The notes below the pieces were generated by a model. That model saw only the letters and a program-made list of their open reading frames with translations, had not been told where the DNA came from and ran no database searches. Source: Pseudarcicella hirudinis (GTDB taxonomy: Bacteria; Bacteroidota; Bacteroidia; Cytophagales; Spirosomataceae). Taken from it: a DNA stretch of 64,000 nt. Below are positions 18,067 to 26,517 of the stretch, piece by piece; the first letter of the stretch is position 1; each line of letters opens with the position of its first letter. The DNA lies in assembly GCF_900115665.1 (NCBI RefSeq), contig NZ_FOXH01000004.1, positions 385,257-449,256 on the forward strand, given 5' to 3'. Both the position numbers and the translations under genes were made by a program.

Positions 18067-19860
18067 TCACTTATAAAACCCATATTGCTGCATCCATTCT
18101 ATCAATTTGGTGTTATCTACCTCAATTATCTTATCAGTATACTGAAGTTTTGTTTTACCATTTTCGAAAATAAGAAACCCGATTCTGTAAAAGCCCCTTT
18201 TTATACTGTCCTGATGAAGTAAGGCATCAAAACCTTTATCGAATCTGTTTCCGGTACGAAAATATCCACCCATCGACAAGGTATTTCTAAAAGGATAAAC
18301 CAGATAAATATCATTATTATCCTCATTTCTCAATACCATAAAATAGGTGTTCTGACAATTATTTTCGGAAACATTAAGTTTCGTATTCCTTATATGAATT
18401 ACTCTTACCCCGCCATAGGCAGGTATGGTGTCTCTTTCTATGGTAAATTGAAGAGAAGAATCTAAAAGGGTATTTACATCAACTGTTTTTGATAATTTAT
18501 TTTCCAGGGTATCAAATCTGCTTGAAGGAAATTTATAAATACCTCTTTTCAATGTTTTTTCAAACAAGCCCAGCGTTGTCGGCTCAAAAGTAAACATCTT
18601 TGTATTAGTGGTACGGTGAAATTTCAGGTCATAAATATCAGCCTCATGTGCCAGTTGAAAATTGAGAACCTGTGGTAAGGCTGTATAATATGAATGCCAG
18701 CAAAAGATCAGACTCAATGGAAGTGCGATGATACCAATAGTCTTTCTTACGTTCTCTTTTGTAAATAAGACCAGCAACAGATATCCTGTAGCAATACAAA
18801 CTACTGAATAAATCAAATATCTTTCCACTACCATCACACCTGTAAAATAAACCCCTCTTGAAATGGTTACCCCTACAGCAGTCATCAGTAATGAACAGGC
18901 CATCAGGACTATAGCGCTTTTATTTTCATAAACTTTATCCAGCTTATTGAGAGAGTTTTCAATGTTTTCGCTCAGTTTTACTTTGGAACCAATCATCCGT
19001 TTCAAAACTACCACACCATATCCCAAAGCAATAGTACTCATGATGAGGATCAAAAGAACGCCTGTTATTACAATGTACCTGTTTCCCCCGCTAAACTGGT
19101 ATATAGCACTACCTATGAATCCGGTGAGCGTCCCAGCCAGGTTTAAAGGATTTGAAATGATCAGATCATGCAGAGAATATCCTGCCAGTCCAACAACGGT
19201 AGGCATTCCTCTGTAGAATAAGCCAGCGAGTACAGCAGCCGTAACATAATAAACAGCCGCCCGAAGATATTGTTTCTGAAATAAAAGAATGATTCCCCCT
19301 AAAAAATATACGTAAACAGCATTGCCGTTTATATTGGTATGAATGGCTCCTAAAATAATAGCGGCAATAAAAGCCGGAAGTGTTTTTTTGCTGAGCAGAT
19401 AATATGCGGCAATGGTAAAAAATATTGACTGCAGATACTGCAGACAGCTAAGCGTCCAGAAAAGATTGCGATGATATATCGGCTGAAACAGAATCAGCGT
19501 AAACGGCAGCAGATAAAATAGCGGAACCTGATTATCCTTTAAGATTCTGGCAATAATCGTCCAAAAACCTAACATAAATAATGATCCGAAAAAACATAGG
19601 GTTATCAGATTCACCTGACCTTCCAGCCAGTAATCCAGAAACAGAATTGCCCTGATTTCTGTAAAACGATGTCCATTAAAATCTTCAGATAAAATACTCC
19701 ACCAATCCTGAGGATTATCCTGTATTCTGACAATGGTATTTATGGTCTTGAAATCATCAAGATAAGGTACATTTATCGCATGCGTAAGAACAAATCTGTA
19801 AAATAAAAAGATTACGATGCCAATTGACCCATAAAGAAATATCTTGTAAATTTTACCCAT
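18067..19860 (-). CDS. Polytopic membrane protein, possible GT-C glycosyltransferase
   Basis: The 597-residue protein has one membrane segment at the N-terminus, a loop with VPYLDDFKTI, then about ten further hydrophobic segments to residue 400, and a soluble C-terminal domain of about 200 residues. An acidic DD motif in the first extracytoplasmic loop is the hallmark of GT-C-fold glycosyltransferases that use lipid-linked sugars. The frame can begin with TTG at 19866; the ATG at 19860 (MGKIYKIFLYG) is preferred. There is no glycan gene cluster nearby, so substrate and pathway cannot be stated. The assignment is tentative. Confidence 0.55.
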   Translation of the reverse strand: MGKIYKIFLYGSIGIVIFLFYRFVLTHAINVPYLDDFKTINTIVRIQDNPQDWWSILSEDFNGHRFTEIRAILFLDYWLEGQVNLITLCFFGSLFMLGFWTIIARILKDNQVPLFYLLPFTLILFQPIYHRNLFWTLSCLQYLQSIFFTIAAYYLLSKKTLPAFIAAIILGAIHTNINGNAVYVYFLGGIILLFQKQYLRAAVYYVTAAVLAGLFYRGMPTVVGLAGYSLHDLIISNPLNLAGTLTGFIGSAIYQFSGGNRYIVITGVLLILIMSTIALGYGVVVLKRMIGSKVKLSENIENSLNKLDKVYENKSAIVLMACSLLMTAVGVTISRGVYFTGVMVVERYLIYSVVCIATGYLLLVLFTKENVRKTIGIIALPLSLIFCWHSYYTALPQVLNFQLAHEADIYDLKFHRTTNTKMFTFEPTTLGLFEKTLKRGIYKFPSSRFDTLENKLSKTVDVNTLLDSSLQFTIERDTIPAYGGVRVIHIRNTKLNVSENNCQNTYFMVLRNEDNNDIYLVYPFRNTLSMGGYFRTGNRFDKGFDALLHQDSIKRGFYRIGFLIFENGKTKLQYTDKIIEVDNTKLIEWMQQYGFYK

Positions 19861-20038
19861 AAGCAAAAATCGTCAGGTTGAAGGACACAGAAGTTGAAAA
19901 CCGGAATTTGGTTCTTTTTGGATGATTTAAAATCAGATGGTTTAACCTTCTATCCGAATCACCAAGGGATAAACAATGCTACGAAGTAACCAATTAATAG
20001 TCTAAAACAGTAAAAAACAACACATTATTTAGTTTATG

Positions 20039-20083
20039 GTATAATATTAAGCGATGAATAAATCCGCAAACTTAATATTATAC
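20039..20083. promoter_or_regulatory. 13-bp perfect inverted repeat upstream of the YffB/Spx-like gene
   Basis: GTATAATATTAAG (20039-20051) and CTTAATATTATAC (20071-20083) are exact inverted copies around a 19-nt spacer. The right arm ends 10 bp before a -7 box, placing the element across the promoter of the downstream pair of genes. It has no T-tract beyond the arms, so an operator is more likely than a terminator. Confidence 0.55.
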
Positions 20084-20093
20084 TAATTATTAA

Positions 20094-20101
20094 TAGATTT
20101 G
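20094..20101 (+). promoter_or_regulatory. Candidate -7 element
   Basis: TAGATTTG fits TAnnTTTG and would start transcription about 15 nt before the ATG at 20122. No TTG lies at -33; that position falls in the right arm of the inverted repeat. Confidence 0.5.
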
Positions 20102-20121
20102 TAGAAAAAAAATATTCCGGC

Positions 20122-20472
20122 ATGTATAAAGTATATGGTATAACCAATTGTGATACGGTAAAAAAAGCGATTACCTGGCTCAAAGATCACGAGGTTGAAT
20201 TCGAATTTCACGATTACAAAAAGCTAGGTATTTCTCAGCAAAAAGTAGAAGAATGGCTAAGTCAGCAGCCATTTGAAAAGCTACTTAACCGGGCAGGAAC
20301 CACCTGGAAAAAGCTTCCGGATGAAGTAAAAAACAGTGTTGTTGATGGCGAAACTGCTATCCCGGTAATGCTTGAAAAAACCTCTGCTATTAAAAGACCA
20401 ATTATTGAAAGCGATAAGATTGTAGCCCTTGGTTTTAATGCGGCTGAATATGAAAACATTTTCAAATCATAA
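20122..20472 (+). CDS. ArsC/Spx-like (YffB family) thioredoxin-fold protein
   Basis: The 116-residue protein has the ArsC-like thioredoxin fold. It begins YKVYGITNCDTVKKAITWL with a single cysteine in TNCDT rather than the CxxC of Spx, then LLNRAGTTWKKLP and the conserved IPVMLEKTSAIKRPII. This pattern fits the YffB/Spx-MgsR-related group, whose members are thought to act in thiol redox chemistry; a true arsenate reductase is less likely without an ars context. It is followed after 9 bp by an alpha/beta hydrolase, so the two probably share one transcript started behind the 13-bp inverted repeat. Confidence 0.8.
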   Translation: MYKVYGITNCDTVKKAITWLKDHEVEFEFHDYKKLGISQQKVEEWLSQQPFEKLLNRAGTTWKKLPDEVKNSVVDGETAIPVMLEKTSAIKRPIIESDKIVALGFNAAEYENIFKS

Positions 20473-20481
20473 CCTAAACTG

Positions 20482-21288
20482 ATGAAACTAAACCTCTTTG
20501 TAATTCTTTCTTTCTTCCTTTCAATTGTTTGTAAAGCGCAGGATTCCCGGGCTCCGTTATTTAAGTCATTTGATGGAACCATGATTCATTACGAAGTACA
20601 GGGCGAAGGCGCTCCTGTCATCCTGCTTCATGGATTTATCGGAAACAGTTCCGGTTGGAAAAGAGGTGCTTTACCGGCAGAATTAGTAAAATCAGGCTTT
20701 AAAGTTATTCTGATTGATTTAAGAGGAAACGGGCTTTCGGATAAACCGCATGATGAGGGTTCGTATAGTAATTTTGCAGAGGTTAAAGATATCATAGGTT
20801 TGATGAAATACCTGGGTTTCAAAAAATATGATGTGGTGGGTTATTCAAGGGGCTCAATTATAGGAGCAAAACTTATGACTATGGACAAAAATGTTCATGC
20901 TACAGTTTTAGGTGGAATGGGAACGGATTTCACTAATCCTGACTGGCCAAGAAGGAAAATGTTTGAAGAAGCTTTTTCAGGTCAGGCTCACAAGCATCCT
21001 CAGACTGCCGGCGCAGTAAAGTATGCCAAATCAATCGGAGCCGATACTATTGTACTTGGGCTTTTGCAAAAATATCAGCCCAGTACAAGCAGGGCGGATC
21101 TGGCAAAAGTTAAGATTCCGGTTTTGGTAATAGCAGGAAAAGATGATGAAGATAATGGAAAAGCCACAGATTTAGCAAAAATATTCAGTAATGCTTCCTT
21201 TCAAACTGTAGAAGGAAATCATGACAATGCTTCCAGATCCACAGAATTCGCTGAAGCCATTGCCGGTTTTCTGAAGAAAAACCAGTAA
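20482..21288 (+). CDS. Secreted alpha/beta hydrolase
   Basis: The 268-residue protein has a signal peptide (MKLNLFVILSFFLSIVCKAQ) and an alpha/beta-hydrolase core. The nucleophile elbow is GYSRGS, the oxyanion-hole region is LLHGFIGNSSGW, and the acid/base parts are VIAGKDDED and EGNHDNASR. The DLRGNGLSDKP phrase is typical of the family's strand 4 loop. It probably hydrolyses an ester in the periplasm, but the substrate is unknown. It lies 9 bp after the thioredoxin-fold gene and is followed by a hairpin. Confidence 0.85.
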   Translation: MKLNLFVILSFFLSIVCKAQDSRAPLFKSFDGTMIHYEVQGEGAPVILLHGFIGNSSGWKRGALPAELVKSGFKVILIDLRGNGLSDKPHDEGSYSNFAEVKDIIGLMKYLGFKKYDVVGYSRGSIIGAKLMTMDKNVHATVLGGMGTDFTNPDWPRRKMFEEAFSGQAHKHPQTAGAVKYAKSIGADTIVLGLLQKYQPSTSRADLAKVKIPVLVIAGKDDEDNGKATDLAKIFSNASFQTVEGNHDNASRSTEFAEAIAGFLKKNQ

Positions 21289-21332
21289 TTCAAATGGGGT
21301 AAGTAAATCTTAAGGATCTTTACCCCATTGAA
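21289..21332. terminator. Hairpin between convergent genes
   Basis: ATGGGGTAA (21294-21302) pairs with TTACCCCAT (21320-21328), extended by TTCA/TGAA with one bulge. It lacks a long T-tract, so termination efficiency is uncertain. Confidence 0.5.
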
Positions 21333-21365
21333 CTTCCGAATGATAAAGTTAAAGTATCTCAAAAA

Positions 21366-21803
21366 TTATCTCAATGCTGGCATCAGATGAGTTGCTACTC
21401 CGATTCTGTTCCATGAATTAATAATAATTATTGCCATTATTACCTGAGCAACATATTTTTCACCCAATACCCTTACGGCTTCTGCATAGGTTTCATCTGA
21501 AACTTTTTGGGTAATCAAAGTTACTTCCTCCGTCAATGCCAGAATAGCTCTTTCTTCCACTGAAAAAAACGGTGTGTCCCTCCAGGCAGATAAAGCATAT
21601 ATTCTTTGTTCTGTTTCTCCCAAAGAACGGGCATCTCTTGTATGCATGTCGATACAATAGGCACATCCGTTCAGCTGTGAAGATCTGATTTTGATTAATT
21701 CCTTGTGAAGGGGATTAAGGCCGGTTGTTCCTAAATATTTATCAAAAGCAATCATTGCTTTATAAGCCTCCGGCTCTACCTGATTTATTTTAATTCTTTC
21801 CAT
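21366..21803 (-). CDS. AhpD-like carboxymuconolactone decarboxylase family protein
   Basis: The 145-residue protein carries the AhpD-type redox motif CAYCIDMHT (CxxC plus His) and the helical pattern of the family (LIKIRSSQLNGCAYC). Such proteins act as alkylhydroperoxidases or related peroxide-removing enzymes in the cytosol. The ATG at 21803 (MERIKINQVEPEAYKAM) is the usual family start; another ATG eight codons upstream is possible. It follows a Crp/Fnr-type regulator on the same strand, a pairing common in Bacteroidota, so it may be under that regulator's control. Confidence 0.85.
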   Translation of the reverse strand: MERIKINQVEPEAYKAMIAFDKYLGTTGLNPLHKELIKIRSSQLNGCAYCIDMHTRDARSLGETEQRIYALSAWRDTPFFSVEERAILALTEEVTLITQKVSDETYAEAVRVLGEKYVAQVIMAIIIINSWNRIGVATHLMPALR

Positions 21804-21893
21804 TTTTAATGCAGTGTTTTGAATCATTTAATTTGATGAAACAAAATTGCGAAAGAATAAAATGAAAGAAATTGAACCAGATCAAGAATACTC

Positions 21894-22472
21894 TTAAACA
21901 TTTTTCCTGGCTCTTATTCTACTGAGGAATTCAGGACTGAAACCAAGATAGGAAGCTAACATATAAAGCGGAACTCTCTGAACAAATTCCGGAAACAGGC
22001 TGTGAAAATGTTCATAACGTTCCTCGGCTGTCATTCCGTACAGGTACCTGATTCTCATTTGAGAAGCGGCATAAGTTCTTTGAAGCACTATTCTGAAATA
22101 CCTTTCCAGTCTGGGAATTTTCAGAAATAATTCATCCATTACTTTCTTGTCAATTCTGACTACTTCCGAAGCTTCAATCGCCTGAATGGAAAAGAAACTT
22201 GGCCTTTGACTCAGCAGGCTATCGTAATCAGTAATCCACCAGTTTTCGATACCAAACTGCACAACCTGCTCGTTGGCATTTTCATTGATAAAATAACTAC
22301 GGAAACATCCTTTTAAAATGAAGTAATACGAAGTACACACCTGCCCTTCCTGCAAAACGTGTTCTTTTTTTCGAATTTCCTGATAATGAAATGCAGCAAT
22401 TAATATGTTTTCCTCCTCTTCGTCCAACTCAATAAACTTCTTCAAATGCAGCAAAAATCCGGCATACTTCAT
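21894..22472 (-). CDS. Crp/Fnr family regulator
   Basis: The 192-residue protein has a cyclic-nucleotide-binding-like beta barrel (KKEHVLQEGQVCTSYYFILKGC) and a C-terminal winged helix (YMLASYLGFSPEFLSRIRARK). No [4Fe-4S] cysteine set is visible, so oxygen sensing of the FNR kind is unlikely, and the cAMP-contacting residues are not clearly present. Members of this Bacteroidota subgroup often sit beside an AhpD-like gene, as here, suggesting a stress response. The start ATG at 22472 fits. Confidence 0.88.
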   Translation of the reverse strand: MKYAGFLLHLKKFIELDEEEENILIAAFHYQEIRKKEHVLQEGQVCTSYYFILKGCFRSYFINENANEQVVQFGIENWWITDYDSLLSQRPSFFSIQAIEASEVVRIDKKVMDELFLKIPRLERYFRIVLQRTYAASQMRIRYLYGMTAEERYEHFHSLFPEFVQRVPLYMLASYLGFSPEFLSRIRARKNV

Positions 22473-22522
22473 TTTAAAAATCTGTTTATCTGTTTTAAAT
22501 ACTTTCGGAAACCTGTAAATGT

Positions 22523-23848
22523 TTATCCTTTATAAAATACCCATTTCGAAACTTCTTTCCAGGTCATTTTTTTGCCGTACATCAAAATACCAATGCGGTA
22601 AATTCTTCCGGCAAGCCAGGTTGTTCCCATAAAACCCAGTACCAGTAATACCATTGAAAGGAGTAATTCCCAGGCAGGGACTCCGAACGGGAGCCTCACC
22701 ATCATATTAATCGGGGAGGTAAATGGTATAATTGAAGCCCAGAAAGCCGTCTGGCTGTCAGGTTCCTGAATTGAATATTGTGCCAGAAAAAAGGAAATAA
22801 TAATGGGTATTGTTACGGGAAACATAAACTGCTGTGCTTCGGTAGAATTCTCCACTGCCGACCCAACGGCCGCAAACAGAGAGCTATACAGCAAATATCC
22901 TCCGAGGTAAAAAAACAGGAAACACAAAATGAGTTTAGGAATCGAAGTAGTAGCAAAAACTTTGTCAACAATAGCCATTGGGTTCTGCGACTTTATTTCT
23001 GTTTCAGTCTTTTTTATTTCTTCTTTGGTCGCTCCGATTTTAATCTCTTTTTTCAGCTGATTTTCAAACCTTGAAGCGATTACACCGGAGGTTACAGTAG
23101 AAATAGAAAAAGTCAGTACAATCCAGAGCAGAAACTGAGTCATTCCCACCATTCCGATTCCGACGATTTTACCCATCATCAATTGATAAGGTTTTACCGA
23201 AGAAATCATCAATTCAATAATCCGGTTACTCTTTTCCTCAATTACACCATTCATAACCTGAGAACCATACAAAAACACCGTAATGTAAAGTATAAAGCCC
23301 AGGACCGCCCCCAGAATCATCGTTCCTCCCGCACTGCTGCTCTTTTCTCCGCCGTCTTCACTTAAACTGAATGTATTGGCACTTACATCAATTTTATTAT
23401 CCTCAATCACTTTTACATCAATCCCGGCTCTGGTAAGTTTAATATTTCTCAATTCTGATTGAATTGTTCCTTCTATATTTCCCTGAAGGCTCAGGTTGAC
23501 GTTTTTTTCTGCAAAAATCCTGACTCCCTTTGCATCATCAACGATATTCCCGGGGATGTATACAAGGGCATCAAACTTGCTGTTCAGGAACTCTTTCTTA
23601 GCTTTCTCAAGCGGTTGCCTACTGAATTTAAAACTTACTCCTTTTTCATCTTTGAATTTGTTGGTGAATAATCCGCTTTCATCGATAACTTCGACAGTTT
23701 TGGTATTAGTGTTGTTTAGAAACAAAAGAGCCGGAATGGCATATATAGCTGTAATCAAAATAGGAGCAAGAATGGTAGCAATCCAAAAGGATTTTTTCTT
23801 TACTCTGGTGATATATTCACGCTGGATAATCAGTAAAATCTTATTCAT
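22523..23848 (-). CDS. ABC-2 type permease (NatB-like)
   Basis: The 441-residue protein has one N-terminal transmembrane helix (FWIATILAPILITAIYAIPALLF begins near residue 21), a large extracytoplasmic domain of about 150 residues, then five or more helices, the layout of ABC-2/NatB export permeases. The segment QVMNGVIEEKSNRIIELMISSVKPYQLMMGK is the family's conserved cytosolic motif region. It lies 30 bp downstream of its ATPase gene, so both form a two-gene exporter. The substrate (sodium, peptide or drug) cannot be told from sequence. Confidence 0.88.
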   Translation of the reverse strand: MNKILLIIQREYITRVKKKSFWIATILAPILITAIYAIPALLFLNNTNTKTVEVIDESGLFTNKFKDEKGVSFKFSRQPLEKAKKEFLNSKFDALVYIPGNIVDDAKGVRIFAEKNVNLSLQGNIEGTIQSELRNIKLTRAGIDVKVIEDNKIDVSANTFSLSEDGGEKSSSAGGTMILGAVLGFILYITVFLYGSQVMNGVIEEKSNRIIELMISSVKPYQLMMGKIVGIGMVGMTQFLLWIVLTFSISTVTSGVIASRFENQLKKEIKIGATKEEIKKTETEIKSQNPMAIVDKVFATTSIPKLILCFLFFYLGGYLLYSSLFAAVGSAVENSTEAQQFMFPVTIPIIISFFLAQYSIQEPDSQTAFWASIIPFTSPINMMVRLPFGVPAWELLLSMVLLVLGFMGTTWLAGRIYRIGILMYGKKMTWKEVSKWVFYKG

Positions 23849-23878
23849 AATCGTTTGATTTGATAATTCTGTATGACC

Positions 23879-24799
23879 TTATAATATTTCATTCGCTTCT
23901 CCCCCGACCACATTAATGAAGATTTCATTGAAAGACGGGATATTTTCGCTGAAGGCTTTCAGTTCTACCTGACTGATCAGGTTACTGATCAGGTTGTTCA
24001 CTGAATATTCCGGAGATAATCTGATATGACTTCTTTTTAATCCGTCTTCGAGGTTTTTTGTCTCTATGATCTGAAAATCATTCGAATTACTTTGAAAATC
24101 CCCGATATAATCTACCGTATAAGAATTATCCTTGAATCGGTTTTTCACCTCTTTCTTCTCTCCCCGCAGCACCACTTTCGATTTATTGATAAGGGCAATA
24201 TTATCACACAATTCCTCCACCGATTCCATTCTGTGAGTCGAGAAAATGATAGTAGAACCCTTTTTCTTTAATTCAAGAATTTCATCTTTTAATAAATTGG
24301 CATTAATCGGGTCAAACCCCGAAAACGGCTCATCCAGAATAATCAGTTTAGGCTCATGCACAATTGTGGCAATAAATTGCGTTTTTTGCTGCATTCCTTT
24401 CGAAAGGTCTTCTACATTTTTATACCACCAGTCTTTTATATCAAACTTAATAAACCAGACTTTCAGCTTTTCTGTAGCTTCTGCTTTTGTCATCCCCTTC
24501 AGTTGTGCCAGGTATAACAGCTGCTCACCGACTTTCATTTTCTTGTAAAGGCCACGCTCTTCGGGCAGATAGCCGATATCTTCGATATGCTTTTGTCTGA
24601 GCAATTCGCCATCGAGAAGTATCCTGCCTTCATCAGGCGCTGTAATCTGATTGATAATACGGATGAGAGAGGTTTTTCCGGCTCCGTTCGGACCAAGCAG
24701 TCCGAATATAGATCCTTTAGGTACTTCGAGGCTTACATCATCTAAAGCGGTGTGGTTGGCATAGCGTTTCACAACATTCTGCACTTCTAAAATATTCAT
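23879..24799 (-). CDS. ABC transporter ATP-binding protein (NatA-like)
   Basis: This ATPase drives the neighbouring NatB-like permease. It has Walker A GPNGAGKTS, signature LSKGMQQK, Walker B LIILDEP and the H-loop STHRME, followed by a C-terminal extension of about 90 residues typical of the NatA/DrrA group. The frame opens 14 codons earlier with TTG at 24841, but the ATG at 24799 (MNILEVQNVVKRYANHTALD) gives the usual start. A -7 box lies about 40 bp upstream and a terminator separates the operon from mlaF. Confidence 0.92.
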   Translation of the reverse strand: MNILEVQNVVKRYANHTALDDVSLEVPKGSIFGLLGPNGAGKTSLIRIINQITAPDEGRILLDGELLRQKHIEDIGYLPEERGLYKKMKVGEQLLYLAQLKGMTKAEATEKLKVWFIKFDIKDWWYKNVEDLSKGMQQKTQFIATIVHEPKLIILDEPFSGFDPINANLLKDEILELKKKGSTIIFSTHRMESVEELCDNIALINKSKVVLRGEKKEVKNRFKDNSYTVDYIGDFQSNSNDFQIIETKNLEDGLKRSHIRLSPEYSVNNLISNLISQVELKAFSENIPSFNEIFINVVGGEANEIL

Positions 24800-24838
24800 A
24801 GATTTTTGGCTTAATGATTCTTTAGTCTGGTTAAAATA

Positions 24839-24846
24839 CAAACTTA
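24839..24846 (-). promoter_or_regulatory. Candidate -7 element of the NatAB operon
   Basis: On the minus strand this reads TAAGTTTG, matching TAnnTTTG. The implied leader is about 35 nt. A -33 element is not evident. Confidence 0.45.
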
Positions 24847-24880
24847 AACAAAATCAGGCTTTTGAATTAACCTTACAAAA

Positions 24881-24931
24881 AAAGCAAGCATTCATCATAA
24901 AAAATCATTTTTTAGGACGAATGCTTGCTTT
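24881..24931 (-). terminator. Long terminator hairpin after mlaF
   Basis: AAAGCAAGCATTC (24881-24893) pairs perfectly with GAATGCTTGCTTT (24919-24931), and an inner TAAAAAA/TTTTTTA stem continues around a TCA loop. On the minus strand it is followed by a T-run, so it should end the mlaF transcript. Confidence 0.85.
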
Positions 24932-24958
24932 AAATATACAAACGGTTTTAAGGAGTCT

Positions 24959-25705
24959 TTACTTTCGCATTTCCCTTAAAAGTTTATTCGCAAAAAGAAA
25001 TTCATTAAGTTCCTCTACATTGGAGTATGTTATATTGGTATTATCACCTTCCCATAGCTTCCGGCCTTTATAAAGGAACATGATATATTCGCCGATTCCC
25101 ATTACAGAGTTCATATCGTGGGTTATCACAACGGTAGTAATGCCATATTCATCTGTAATTTCCTTAATCAGGTCATCAATTTTTACCGAAGTAAGCGGAT
25201 CAAGACCTGAGTTGGGTTCATCACAGAATAAGTATTTAGGATTCATTACGATTGCCCTCGCAATACCTACCCGTTTTTTCATTCCTCCTGATATTTCAGA
25301 AGGCATACGTTTCCCGGCGTTTTCAAGACCAACCCTTTGCAGACAGAAGTTTACTCTTTCCAGCTTATCAGATTCGGTCATTTCAGTTAACATATCAAGC
25401 GGAAATCTCACATTCTCCTCTACTGTTTTGGAATCAAAAAGTGCTCCGCCCTGAAACAGAACTCCCATTTCTCTTCGGATTGCTTTGCGCGTTTCTTCAT
25501 CCGAAGAATGAAAATCGCGGCCATCATACAAAATTTTTCCGGTTTCAGGTTTAATGATACCGATCATACACTTCAGTAATACACTTTTCCCGGTTCCGCT
25601 TCCTCCGATGATCAGGCTGGTTTCTCCTTTTTGAAAAGTACCGTCTATTCCCAGAAGAATATCACGTCCTTCGAAAGCCTTACGAATATCTTTTATTTCA
25701 ATCAT
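24959..25705 (-). CDS. MlaF-like ABC transporter ATPase (MCE-type lipid transport)
   Basis: The 248-residue ATPase resembles MlaF, which powers phospholipid transport with MlaE and an MCE protein across the envelope. It has Walker A GGSGTGKSVLL, signature ISGGMKKRVGIARA, the MlaF-typical FCDEPNSGLDP Walker B region and VITHDMNSVM. The frame opens with TTG at 25711, but the ATG at 25705 (MIEIKDIRKAFEGRDILL) is preferred. The partner mlaE normally lies directly upstream, yet the region upstream has no gene and turns to the plus strand at 25995. The partners must be elsewhere or this ATPase stands alone. Confidence 0.88.
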   Translation of the reverse strand: MIEIKDIRKAFEGRDILLGIDGTFQKGETSLIIGGSGTGKSVLLKCMIGIIKPETGKILYDGRDFHSSDEETRKAIRREMGVLFQGGALFDSKTVEENVRFPLDMLTEMTESDKLERVNFCLQRVGLENAGKRMPSEISGGMKKRVGIARAIVMNPKYLFCDEPNSGLDPLTSVKIDDLIKEITDEYGITTVVITHDMNSVMGIGEYIMFLYKGRKLWEGDNTNITYSNVEELNEFLFANKLLREMRK

Positions 25706-25708
25706 ATT

Positions 25709-25716
25709 CAAATTTA
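25709..25716 (-). promoter_or_regulatory. Candidate -7 element overlapping the mlaF start region
   Basis: On the minus strand this reads TAAATTTG and ends 3 bp before the ATG at 25705, suggesting a leaderless or almost leaderless transcript. Confidence 0.4.
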
Positions 25717-25752
25717 TAGAAAAAGAGGCAGTTTTTTACAGCCTTATAAATT

Positions 25753-25788
25753 TTCTACCTGTTTCAGGTAAAGTTCTACCTGTTTCAG
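25753..25788. repeat. 15-bp direct repeat with 21-bp period upstream of mlaF
   Basis: TTCTACCTGTTTCAG occurs at 25753-25767 and 25774-25788. The 21-bp period equals two helical turns and places both copies on one face of the DNA, about 50-85 bp upstream of mlaF, as for tandem operator sites. The rest of the 289-bp gap up to 25994 holds no other feature I can recognise. Confidence 0.55.
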
Positions 25789-25994
25789 AACCTCTTTTCT
25801 GCCGGCAGAGTTCATTTTTCAAAATTAGTATAAACGATTCAAATGCCCGGAGCTAAAATCCGAAAGAAGGATCAGCCTCATCTTTTTAAACCATTAAACA
25901 GCAGGTACAGAGTCGGTTGATCGCTATTTTTATATTATTTTTCAAAGATTTTTTATAACTTCCCATAAGTAATCCAAACTAAAACATATCCCTC

Positions 25995-26459
25995 ATGAGA
26001 AGCATTAACGACTGGCTGAATGAATACGGTGAAAGTCATAAAAATCCAACCAACAAGATGGTTCACTGGATTTGTGTTCCTGCTATTTTCTGGACTATTG
26101 TCGGCTTGTTCTATGGCATCAAATTTCCTGTCCAGGTTATCGGAAATATTCCATTGAACTTAGCAATAGTACTTTTGGCATTAACTACCATTTATTATTT
26201 CAGTCTTTCAAAATCCCTGTCACTGGGTATGCTCATTTTTTCCCTGATTTGTCTTTTTATCTGCCAGAAAGTGGAAGAAAGCGGGTTTACATTATGGAAA
26301 GTGAGTATTATCGTTTTCGTATTGGCCTGGATCGGACAATTCTGGGGACATAAAGTAGAAGGCAAAAAGCCATCGTTTCTAAAAGACATCCAGTTTCTGA
26401 TGATCGGACCTGCCTGGCTTATGAGCTTTATTTATAAAAAAATAGGTATTGCCTATTAA
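25995..26459 (+). CDS. DUF962 / Mpo1-like membrane protein
   Basis: The 154-residue protein has the DUF962 start MRSINDWLNEYGESHKNPTN, the conserved MVHWICVPAIFW and a later IGQFWGHKVEGKKPSFL, with four hydrophobic helices. The eukaryotic relative Mpo1 is an Fe-dependent dioxygenase that shortens 2-hydroxy fatty acids. The histidines of NEYGESHKNPTN, MVHW and FWGHKVEG are kept here, so a similar reaction is possible. The gene is alone on the plus strand and shares a terminator with the hybrid kinase opposite. Confidence 0.82.
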   Translation: MRSINDWLNEYGESHKNPTNKMVHWICVPAIFWTIVGLFYGIKFPVQVIGNIPLNLAIVLLALTTIYYFSLSKSLSLGMLIFSLICLFICQKVEESGFTLWKVSIIVFVLAWIGQFWGHKVEGKKPSFLKDIQFLMIGPAWLMSFIYKKIGIAY

Positions 26460-26510
26460 AATAATTAGCCAATCCGGCAGGTGTAAATCTGTCAGATTGG
26501 CTAATTATTT
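26459..26510. terminator. Strong bidirectional terminator
   Basis: AAATAATTAGCCAATC (26459-26474) pairs perfectly with GATTGGCTAATTATTT (26495-26510); the 20-nt inner part can form a short second stem. It lies between the convergent DUF962 and hybrid-kinase genes. Confidence 0.88.
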
Positions 26511-26517
26511 CTAAGGG

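Noticed and set aside
18067-19860. O-antigen polymerase
   Set aside because: The first-loop DD motif and soluble C-terminal domain fit a GT-C enzyme better, and there is no polysaccharide cluster.
24881-24931. Terminal inverted repeats of an insertion sequence
   Set aside because: The arms are only 25 nt apart, form one hairpin after mlaF, and no transposase is present.
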